Source of the DNA: an uncultured Fidelibacterota bacterium
GTDB lineage: Bacteria > Marinisomatota > Marinisomatia > Marinisomatales > UBA1611
Length of the DNA stretch: 8,852 nucleotides
Assembly: GCA_913045415.1 (NCBI GenBank)
Contig: CAJWPW010000029.1
Location: forward strand, 1 to 8,852
Direction of reading: 5' to 3'
Of this stretch, positions 1 through 6,315 are shown piece by piece. The position numbers and the translations under genes are program-made. Numbering within the stretch: the first letter of the stretch is position 1; the number at the start of each line of letters is the position of its first letter. Below the pieces are notes generated by a model that did not search any database, was not told the DNA's origin, and saw nothing but the letters and a program-made list of their open reading frames with translations.

Positions 1-50
1 CGTTACAGGCATTTAAATACTCTATTAAAATGAACTCATTCGATAAATAA
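1..50 (+). CDS. Possible 3' end of an unidentified upstream gene
   Basis: A frame open from the window edge (codons from base 3) runs to a TAA at 48-50 and would end a protein in ...[12 protein letters not shown]. The stop lies two bases before the kbl ATG, a spacing typical of co-transcribed genes, and this is the main reason to list it. Fifteen residues are too few to identify a family. A threonine dehydrogenase (tdh) often lies next to kbl, but nothing in this tail shows that it is one. Another frame, ending at 31-33, is also open from the edge, so the stretch could be non-coding or belong to a different gene. Confidence 0.3.
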   Translation, partial: LQAFKYSIKMNSFDK

Positions 51-52
51 AT

Positions 53-1237
53 ATGAACAACCCAAAACAAATTTACCAAGATATCTTCTCTCAAATTGAA
101 TCAGATGGACTCATAAAAAAAGAACGCACCATTACAACACCCCAAGGAGTTAATATTGCCACTGCCAAGGATGGTGAAGTTTTAAATTTTTGCGCCAACA
201 ATTATCTGGGACTCGCCAATCATCCGGACATTATTTCTGCGGCTAAGCAGGCTTTGGATGACTATGGTTTTGGAATGGCATCGGTTCGTTTTATCTGCGG
301 AACGCAAGATCTCCATAAAGAATTAGAATCGAAAATTTCCACCTTTTTCGGAACGGATGATACTATTCTTTATACTTCTTGCTTCGATGCCAACGGTGGT
401 CTTTTTGAAACCATCCTTGGACCGGAAGATGCCATCATTTCCGATGCTTTAAATCATGCATCCATTATTGATGGAGTCCGCCTTTGCAAGGCTCAACGAT
501 ACCGTTATACCAATAGTGATATGGTCGATTTGGAAGAAAAGCTCAAAGAATCCCAAGGAGCGCGATTGCGAATGATTGCAACGGATGGTGTTTTTTCTAT
601 GGATGGGTATATTGCGAAATTGGATGAAATCACCTTCTTGGCAGAAAAGTATGATGCCATGGTCATGGTTGACGATAGCCATGCTACTGGGTTTATAGGA
701 AAATCCGGTCGCGGTTCTGCAGAATATTGTGGCGTCATGGACAAAATTGATGTTTGGACTTCTACCCTTGGGAAAGCATTAGGTGGAGCTTCCGGTGGAT
801 TTACAACAGGACGACAAGAGATTATTAATTTATTACGGCAACAGTCTCGCCCCTATTTATTTTCGAATACTGTGGCGCCAGCCATAGTTGCCGCAGGCTC
901 CAAAGTGTTTGATATGGTGTCCGCCACCACAGAACTCCGAGATAAATTAGAAGAAAATACAACTTACTTCAGGACAAAAATGTCCGAAACAGGTTTTGAT
1001 ATTTTAGATGGAATTCATCCCATTGTCCCCATCATGCTATATGATGCAGTTTTAGCCCAAAACATGGCGGCTGAAATGCTAAATGAAGGTATTTATGTGA
1101 TTGGTTTTTATTTTCCTGTAGTCCCAAAAGGCCAAGCACGGATCCGTGTACAGATTTCTGCCGCTATGGAAAAAGATCATCTTGATAAGGCAGTAACTGC
1201 CTTCACAAAAGTTGGTAAAAAACTCAATGTGATTTAA
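53..1237 (+). CDS. kbl: Glycine C-acetyltransferase (2-amino-3-ketobutyrate CoA ligase)
   Basis: This cytosolic PLP enzyme converts 2-amino-3-ketobutyrate plus CoA to glycine and acetyl-CoA, the second step of threonine breakdown after threonine dehydrogenase. The 394-residue length matches the family (about 398 in E. coli). It is a fold-type I alpha-oxoamine synthase from end to end. N45-L54 ([10 protein letters not shown]) is the N-terminal signature, TSCFDANGG (108-116) the cofactor loop, and H135 in NHASIIDG the probable ring-stacking histidine. D207 and H210 in VDDSHATG contact PLP. K241 in [10 protein letters not shown] is the Schiff-base lysine. The C-terminal [10 protein letters not shown] (363-372) holds the substrate-carboxylate arginine region. 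These features favour Kbl over its relatives KBL/BioF/HemA/SPT, with [12 protein letters not shown] (77-88) especially Kbl-like. The first ATG gives the expected N-terminus. It has no Shine-Dalgarno sequence. No tdh gene is visible in the window, so the pathway partner is either upstream or elsewhere. Confidence 0.95.
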   Translation: MNNPKQIYQDIFSQIESDGLIKKERTITTPQGVNIATAKDGEVLNFCANNYLGLANHPDIISAAKQALDDYGFGMASVRFICGTQDLHKELESKISTFFGTDDTILYTSCFDANGGLFETILGPEDAIISDALNHASIIDGVRLCKAQRYRYTNSDMVDLEEKLKESQGARLRMIATDGVFSMDGYIAKLDEITFLAEKYDAMVMVDDSHATGFIGKSGRGSAEYCGVMDKIDVWTSTLGKALGGASGGFTTGRQEIINLLRQQSRPYLFSNTVAPAIVAAGSKVFDMVSATTELRDKLEENTTYFRTKMSETGFDILDGIHPIVPIMLYDAVLAQNMAAEMLNEGIYVIGFYFPVVPKGQARIRVQISAAMEKDHLDKAVTAFTKVGKKLNVI

Positions 1238-1272
1238 AAGTTAATAAAAATATATAAATCCCACCGCCACCC

Positions 1273-1302
1273 TTGCCCAAGTTAGAATCCAAAGGGTATA
1301 TT
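1273..1302 (+). promoter_or_regulatory. Weak sigma70-like promoter candidate upstream of secD
   Basis: TTGCCC (1273-1278) and TATATT (1297-1302) are separated by 18 bases, matching four and five of six positions of the -35 and -10 consensus. This would start transcription about 30 bases before the secD ATG, in the 100-bp gap after kbl. The same stretch can form a 6-bp stem (ACCCTT 1269-1274 with AAGGGT 1292-1297), but no U-tract follows directly, so I do not call a terminator for kbl. Promoter consensus in this lineage is unknown, and a match of this quality can arise by chance. Confidence 0.25.
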
Positions 1303-1337
1303 CACCGGCTTTTTTAACCTTACAATTCACTTTTTTA

Positions 1338-3248
1338 ATGCAAAGCAATTTAACTCCTAGATATATAATTATTGGTGTCATTCTTGCGTGGGCGATTTTT
1401 GCCCTCAAGCCTACGTGGCAATACCATAACATGACAGCTGACGAGAAAGAAGAACTCCGGACTTCAGGGGATCTTGAACAAATTGAATCTCGAATCATTC
1501 GTCAGGGCCTTGACCTAAAAGGTGGTATGTACATCGTCCTGGAAGCAGATATTCCTACTTTGATGGAAAATCTCGCTTCTATGAAGGATGACCGACTTAA
1601 AGGTATTTTGGCAACTGCCAAAGAAAAATCAACTTCTCCGGATGAGGATTTCTTTACGGTATTTGAACAAGATGTAAAAGCGGACGGTATCAAACTCTCC
1701 CGCTATTATCATCAATACGGCGCATCTCTGGATGATATTATGTTGGCCCTGAAAGAAGAGGCGGACGATGCCATAAATCGCGTGTTGGAAATTCTCCAGA
1801 ACCGAGTAGATCAATTCGGTGTGTCAGAACCCACAATCCAGAAACAAGGCAAACATCGCATTGTAGTTGAATTGGCTGGTATCCAAGATTCTGAGAGAGC
1901 ACGGGCATTACTCCAAAGTACAGCACTCCTTGAGTTTTATCTTGTAAAAAATGCAGCAGTGACCAATGAAATTATTGCTCAATTGGACGACGTTCTCAAA
2001 GAAAAAACCGATGAAACTGAACTGCAAGAATTGGCTTCGGGTGGACAACCTAAAACTGAAGAAAAACAACCTGATGCACCCAAAGAGGATGATGGAACCA
2101 AAACTGTATCCGAACTTTTTGGAGAAACGGAACCAAAGCCCGGTGACACAGTGAATAATGCAGGTGCAAACATTTTTGCTGATACGCCTTTCTCTGGTTT
2201 ACTGGCTGCACTGACCGGCGATATGGGTGTTCAGGATAAGAATGTTTATGCAATTAAAAAATTATTAGAGAAACCGGAAGTTCAGTCTATACTGAAAAGT
2301 GCTAATGGACAATTTGTATTTAGTAACGATGCCCAAACACTCACCGGAACAACTGTTCCTGAAAAGTTCTATCGCCTTTATTATTTAGAAAAAACACCGG
2401 AACTCACTGGTGGGGTCGTGGATAAAGCTCGCGCTGATCTCGGTACAATTGGTAGCGGATCTGCAGGTCAACCTATTGTATCTCTTTCTATGAATAGTGA
2501 TGGTTCTAAAACATGGGCTCGCGTTACAGGTGCAAATGTAGGTCAGCGAATTGCTATCGTTCTGGACAAAAAAGTCCACATGGCGCCATCTATCCGTGAA
2601 AAAATAGCTGGCGGGCGAACCCAGATTGAAGGTTTTGGGAGCATGAACGAAGCAAAGGATCTTGCCATTATTTTACGTGCCGGCGCGCTTCCTGCTCCAG
2701 TGAATATCATTGAAGAAAGAATTGTAGGGCCGAGCCTTGGCGCTGATTCTATTGCACAAGGGACACAGGCTATTATTTTCGGATTGGTATTAGTACTCAT
2801 CTTTATGCTGGTTTACTACAAGATGGCGGGAATTGTGGCTGATTTTGCACTGATTTGGAATATTCTTCTTGTGCTAGCTGTACTGGCTTCACTTCAGGCA
2901 ACTTTAACTCTACCAGGCATAGCTGGGCTTATCCTTACTGTTGGTATGTCAATTGATGCAAACGTCATTATTTTCGAACGTATTCGTGAAGAACTGCGTA
3001 AAGGTAAAACACCAAAAGCTGCCATTGATGCTGGCTATGACCGAGCGTTGACAACCATTATTGATGCAAATGTTACAACCCTAATCGCATCTCTGGTTCT
3101 TTATCAGTTTGGTACAGGCCCCATTAAAGGATTTGCCACAGTGCTATTCTGGGGAATTTTGATCTCCATGTTCACCGCAGTGTTTGTTACACGAACTATT
3201 TTTAATGCATATACATCCCGTAGAGGGCTCACAACATTGAGTATTTAA
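1338..3248 (+). CDS. secD: Protein translocase subunit SecD
   Basis: SecD forms the SecDF complex with SecF. It is an RND-type inner-membrane protein that uses the proton gradient to pull exported proteins out of the SecYEG channel. Residues 8-24 are TM1, followed by the signature GLDLKGG (57-63) and NRVDQFGVSEPTIQ (155-168) of the periplasmic P1 domain. LRAGALPAPV (446-455) and GPSLGADSI (464-472) precede the five-helix membrane block (about 475-620). That block contains GMSIDANVIIFERIREE (536-552), with D540 as the likely proton-relay aspartate, and TTIIDANVTTLIA (572-584). The C-terminus ends in LSI as in E. coli SecD. At 636 residues it is slightly longer than E. coli SecD (615). A hydrophilic acidic, Lys/Pro-rich stretch at about 215-275 sits inside P1. 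The first ATG is used, with a U-run (1331-1336) instead of a Shine-Dalgarno sequence. secF follows after one base, so the two are translationally coupled. Confidence 0.97.
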   Translation: MQSNLTPRYIIIGVILAWAIFALKPTWQYHNMTADEKEELRTSGDLEQIESRIIRQGLDLKGGMYIVLEADIPTLMENLASMKDDRLKGILATAKEKSTSPDEDFFTVFEQDVKADGIKLSRYYHQYGASLDDIMLALKEEADDAINRVLEILQNRVDQFGVSEPTIQKQGKHRIVVELAGIQDSERARALLQSTALLEFYLVKNAAVTNEIIAQLDDVLKEKTDETELQELASGGQPKTEEKQPDAPKEDDGTKTVSELFGETEPKPGDTVNNAGANIFADTPFSGLLAALTGDMGVQDKNVYAIKKLLEKPEVQSILKSANGQFVFSNDAQTLTGTTVPEKFYRLYYLEKTPELTGGVVDKARADLGTIGSGSAGQPIVSLSMNSDGSKTWARVTGANVGQRIAIVLDKKVHMAPSIREKIAGGRTQIEGFGSMNEAKDLAIILRAGALPAPVNIIEERIVGPSLGADSIAQGTQAIIFGLVLVLIFMLVYYKMAGIVADFALIWNILLVLAVLASLQATLTLPGIAGLILTVGMSIDANVIIFERIREELRKGKTPKAAIDAGYDRALTTIIDANVTTLIASLVLYQFGTGPIKGFATVLFWGILISMFTAVFVTRTIFNAYTSRRGLTTLSI

Positions 3249-3249
3249 C

Positions 3250-4173
3250 ATGAGAATTATAAAAGAGACACATATTGATTTTATGAGTAAAACTGGTTTG
3301 GGCGGACTTTTATCTGCCTTGTTGATTGTGGTAGGAGTCGCTTCCATGGTCATGAAGGGTGGACCCAAATTAAGTATCGATTTCAAAGGCGGAACCATGA
3401 TTGCGGTGAATTACACTGATCCGGTGGATATCAATGAAGTCCGTTCTGCTTTAAATCAGGTAAACATCGATGGACAGACATTCGATTTCAGCAAAGCTGA
3501 GATCAAACATTTTGGGGATGAGTCTAATGTGGCAGTTCGTCTCCCAAGTATAGATGATGAGCCAGAACAATTTGCACATAAATTTGTAGAAAAAATGGCA
3601 GAAGCATTTCCGTCACTGATTCCTGACGATAGGTCAAAATTTATTCTTTCCATTGATAAAGTTGGACCTAAGATCGGTGCTGAATTGAGCGGTGATGCGG
3701 TCATGGCTATCTTTAGTACCTTGTTATTGATCCTGATCTATATTTCCATCCGATTCGAATTCAAATATGCTGTGGGTGCCATTGCAGCCCTAGCCCATGA
3801 TATATTGATCACATTGGGCATTTTCTCTTTATTGGACTTTGAAGTATCTCTTGCAGTAATAGCAGCATTTCTAACTATCGTGGGTTATTCTTTAAACGAT
3901 ACAATTGTTATCTTTGATCGAATTCGTGAAAATGTAAAAGGATTGAAAAATGCGACTCTTTCATCCGTGATCAATGAAAGTATCAATCAATCAATGAGCC
4001 GAACCATCATTACATCTCTCACCACATTATTCGTTGTCTTGGTGCTATTTGTAGTTGGGGGCGAAGTGATTCATACTTTTGCCTTTGCCATGATTGTTGG
4101 TGTGATTATTGGCACCTATTCCAGTATTTTTGTTGCCAGCCCTGTGGTTATCAAAATGGGATCCGACAATTAA
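3250..4173 (+). CDS. secF: Protein translocase subunit SecF
   Basis: This is the smaller SecDF subunit, 307 residues (E. coli SecF is 323), with the standard layout. TM1 lies at about 16-36, then LSIDFKGGT (41-49) and a short periplasmic domain to about residue 135. VGPKIGAEL (138-146) leads into the five-helix block at about 147-302. That block holds RFEFKYA (168-174), AHD (182-184), VGYSLNDTIVIFDRIREN (211-228, with D217 in the conserved motif), SRT (250-252) and GTYSSIFVASP (288-298). The start lies one base after the secD stop, and no Shine-Dalgarno sequence is visible, so translation probably depends on termination or re-initiation after secD. The separate secD-secF order matches Proteobacteria and Thermotogae rather than the fused SecDF usual in Bacteroidota and Bacilli. 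A strong intrinsic terminator follows 33 bases downstream and ends the transcript. Confidence 0.97.
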   Translation: MRIIKETHIDFMSKTGLGGLLSALLIVVGVASMVMKGGPKLSIDFKGGTMIAVNYTDPVDINEVRSALNQVNIDGQTFDFSKAEIKHFGDESNVAVRLPSIDDEPEQFAHKFVEKMAEAFPSLIPDDRSKFILSIDKVGPKIGAELSGDAVMAIFSTLLLILIYISIRFEFKYAVGAIAALAHDILITLGIFSLLDFEVSLAVIAAFLTIVGYSLNDTIVIFDRIRENVKGLKNATLSSVINESINQSMSRTIITSLTTLFVVLVLFVVGGEVIHTFAFAMIVGVIIGTYSSIFVASPVVIKMGSDN

Positions 4174-4206
4174 GGCAAAATAATTAACATTAAACAATTT
4201 TTACAT

Positions 4207-4248
4207 CGCCTCGTATCCTGAGTTTTTAAAAGGACGAGGCGTTTTTTT
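4207..4248 (+). terminator. Intrinsic terminator after secF, abutting the next start codon
   Basis: The left arm CGCCTCGT (4207-4214) pairs perfectly with ACGAGGCG (4234-4241). After a two-base AT bulge, CC (4217-4218) pairs with GG (4232-4233). The 13-base loop is 4219-4231, and seven T residues follow at 4242-4248. This is a textbook Rho-independent terminator and should end the secD-secF transcript. It is unusual in that only two bases (AA, 4249-4250) separate the U-tract from the ATG of the EamA gene, so it may also shape expression of that gene. Confidence 0.9.
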
Positions 4249-4250
4249 AA

Positions 4251-5123
4251 ATGAAACCAAAAGTATTAATCAATTATGCGATCCTGTGCATTATTTGGGG
4301 TACCACCTGGATCATATTGAAAAAAAGTCTGATAGGTGGAACGCCACCATTCTTTGGTTCTGGTTTTAGATTTTTTTTCGGTGGTATAATTCTCTGGAGC
4401 ATTATTTTATATAAAAGAGATTTTCCATCTTTCAAGGCTTTACCTTTGCAGCTTTATCTCCAATTTGGGCTTTTGAATCTGACGATCTGTTATGGTTTAA
4501 CTTATTGGGCAACCCAATTTATTTACTCAAGTTTATCAGCTCTTATTTGGGCAGGATTTCCGCTTTGCGTTGCTGTTTTTTCATATTTCATGCTCCCCGA
4601 TGAAGTTCTCACAAAAAAGAAAATTATTAGTCTTTTCCTTGGAACTATCGGTGCATTGTTAATTTTAAGGGAAGGCCTGAATTTTAAGGGAGATCAGGTT
4701 GTGATTGGTATTTTTATGGTCGTAATAGCCGTGATAATAGCGGGTTATCCAAATGTTTACCTAAAAAGGTATTCAAATGCGGTTACATCCCTCCATCTCA
4801 ATGCAGTGAGCCAGCTCATAGCTGGAATAACATTACTAATTATTTCTTTCGTATTCGAGTCAGACCAGAAAATGGTCTGGAACAATTTCAATATTTTTGC
4901 TTTGGCCTATCTAACTATTTTTGGCTCTCTCATTGCCTGGTATATTTATTTTTGGCTTTTTCCTCATATTTCCATGTCCCAGATTTCATATATTGCCTTT
5001 TTTCCACCGGTTCTAGCTTCCATTCTAGGGTTGATTTTCCTGGATGAAAAGTTGTCCATTCTTGCTATATTTGGAGGTGGACTTGTTATTTTCGGAGCAG
5101 TACTTGTAAATCTCAATGAATGA
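4251..5123 (+). CDS. EamA/DMT-superfamily transporter, substrate unknown
   Basis: This 290-residue, very hydrophobic protein has about ten membrane helices in two repeated EamA domains (roughly 8-138 and 152-288), the usual length for the drug/metabolite transporter superfamily. IIWGTTWIILK (14-24) is the typical opening of the first repeat. SSLSALIWAGFPLCVAVFSY (93-112) and QISYIAFFPPVLASILGLIF (244-263), followed by LDEKLSILAIFGGGLVIFG (264-282), are the characteristic repeat ends. Family members export amino acids, metabolites or drugs, and sequence alone does not give the substrate. The next in-frame Met is residue 114, so the start has to be at or near 4251, directly behind the secF terminator. 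The mRNA may therefore be leaderless or arise by readthrough. The ogt ATG lies inside its last codons (8-bp overlap), implying a two-gene unit. A perfect 7-bp inverted repeat lies inside the gene at 4861-4879. Confidence 0.9.
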   Translation: MKPKVLINYAILCIIWGTTWIILKKSLIGGTPPFFGSGFRFFFGGIILWSIILYKRDFPSFKALPLQLYLQFGLLNLTICYGLTYWATQFIYSSLSALIWAGFPLCVAVFSYFMLPDEVLTKKKIISLFLGTIGALLILREGLNFKGDQVVIGIFMVVIAVIIAGYPNVYLKRYSNAVTSLHLNAVSQLIAGITLLIISFVFESDQKMVWNNFNIFALAYLTIFGSLIAWYIYFWLFPHISMSQISYIAFFPPVLASILGLIFLDEKLSILAIFGGGLVIFGAVLVNLNE

Positions 5124-5598
5124 ATTTGCTACCATAGAAACACCCATCGGTACTCTCGGAGTCCGAACAAATTCTAAAGGTGTTTATCGCCTCCATCTTG
5201 CCAATGATGTAGATTATAAAGAGACAGAAACACCCAATAATAATCAATCTCCTATTCTTAAAAATGCCCTGAAACAACTTCGTGAATATTTCGATGAAAA
5301 CCGGACAACATTCTCGGTACCCCTTGATTTACAGATGCCGCCATTTTATAAAAAAGCATTGCTGGAAGTAGCAAAAATCCCTTATGGAAAAACAGTTTCA
5401 TATCAAGAAATTGCCCGCCGAGCAGGAAATGCAAAAGCATCCCGAGCTGCTGGATCGGCCAATGCCAACAATCCAATTGCAATATTTATACCCTGTCATA
5501 GAATTCTGGCTTCTGACGGGACATTGGGAGGCTATGGCGGCGGACTAGATAAAAAAATGATCCTCCTAGAACACGAAGGTTTGGATGTCAGGGTCTAA
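5116..5598 (+). CDS. ogt: Methylated-DNA--[protein]-cysteine S-methyltransferase (O6-alkylguanine repair)
   Basis: This is a suicide DNA-repair protein that transfers an alkyl group from O6-alkylguanine (or O4-alkylthymine) in DNA to its own cysteine. At 160 residues it has the Ogt/MGMT layout without the AdaA/AraC parts of Ada: a variable N-terminal domain (about 4-70) and the conserved methyltransferase domain (about 75-157). The active site is C127 in IPCHRI (125-130). VSYQEIA (94-100) supplies the tyrosine before the DNA-binding helix. ASRAAGSANANNP (108-120) is the recognition helix, with R110 as the probable arginine finger that replaces the flipped base. LGGYGGGLDKK (137-147) is the following active-site loop. 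The start overlaps the EamA stop by eight bases, so the genes are probably co-translated. It has no recognisable Shine-Dalgarno sequence. The 103-bp gap that follows (5599-5701) is AT-rich with a pyrimidine run at 5654-5670, and I see no clear promoter or terminator in it. Confidence 0.95.
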   Translation: MNEFATIETPIGTLGVRTNSKGVYRLHLANDVDYKETETPNNNQSPILKNALKQLREYFDENRTTFSVPLDLQMPPFYKKALLEVAKIPYGKTVSYQEIARRAGNAKASRAAGSANANNPIAIFIPCHRILASDGTLGGYGGGLDKKMILLEHEGLDVRV

Positions 5599-5701
5599 TT
5601 TAAAAAAATTAAAATCACATTATTTGGGGGGCTTTTTGTTAAATAATCAAACGCTTCTCTCTCTTTTTTTACCTGTAAAGACGAATTAACTTCGTTGCCT
5701 T

Positions 5702-6295
5702 ATGAACTCCATCACACAAAACTTTAGATCAAAACTCTTTGCCGGGATTGCGGCTGCACTGCCATTATTCCTGACTTATGTTTTATTGGAATTTTTATTT
5801 ATCACTTTGGATGAAATGTCTGCTCCCATCCTTGATAAAATGGGATGGGAAATTCCCGGACTTGGAATTGTGCTCACATTACTCCTAATATTTTTTCTTG
5901 GGGTTCTGGTAACTAACTTTTTAGGTCATAAGATTTTCAGTATTGGCGAACGTATCGTTAAAAAAGTCCCTGTTGTAAATACGATTTATTCAACTCTGAA
6001 GCAAATAACAGAAACATTTACAAAAGGAACTTCAGATACATTCAAGGCTGCTGTTTATATCCAATATCCACGAAAAGGACTATGGACCATGGCCTTAATT
6101 AGTGGTGAATCAAAAAGCAAAGATGGGATTCCTTATTACCATTTATTTATTCCTACGACACCAAATCCTACCTCGGGCTTTTTTATCATGATTCCCCAAG
6201 CGGATGCTGTCCCTACGGGAATGTCAGTAGAAGAAGGACTTAAAACGATCATTTCCGGTGGGTTGCTTGCTCCGGAGGAGAATCCACTTCCTTAG
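5702..6295 (+). CDS. DUF502 family membrane protein
   Basis: This 197-residue inner-membrane protein has two predicted helices (about 12-34 and 53-74) separated by a short loop, then a soluble domain of about 120 residues. Conserved DUF502 stretches are RIVKKVPVVNTIYSTLKQI (84-102), LFIPTTPNPTSGFFIMIP (148-165) and MSVEEGLKTIISGG (174-187). The family is widespread in bacteria and related to the plant COV/LCV membrane proteins. Its biochemical role is not established. The basic N-terminus (K11) and helix spacing suggest the soluble part faces one side of the membrane as a unit; orientation is not settled. It starts a unit with the fatty-acid-kinase fusion 20 bp downstream and plsY after that, so a role in membrane lipid supply is a reasonable but untested guess. 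A small inverted repeat (ACGAA 5681-5685, TTCGT 5691-5695) lies just before the ATG. Confidence 0.88.
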   Translation: MNSITQNFRSKLFAGIAAALPLFLTYVLLEFLFITLDEMSAPILDKMGWEIPGLGIVLTLLLIFFLGVLVTNFLGHKIFSIGERIVKKVPVVNTIYSTLKQITETFTKGTSDTFKAAVYIQYPRKGLWTMALISGESKSKDGIPYYHLFIPTTPNPTSGFFIMIPQADAVPTGMSVEEGLKTIISGGLLAPEENPLP

Positions 6296-6315
6296 GAATT
6301 GTTACGAAATAACGT

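Noticed and set aside
1269..1297. ACCCTT/AAGGGT stem after kbl as a terminator
   Set aside because: It has a six-base stem with a 17-base loop and no U-tract directly behind it; the T-run at 1311-1316 is too far away.
1966..2154. Second plus-strand open frame within secD
   Set aside because: It is a low-complexity Lys/Asn/Pro-rich shift of the SecD linker region. The SecD frame is continuous through it, so there is no sign of a frameshift or a separate gene.
5681..5695. ACGAA/TTCGT inverted repeat just before the DUF502 start
   Set aside because: Five base pairs with a 5-base loop are too weak to call an operator or riboswitch; expected by chance in AT-rich sequence.
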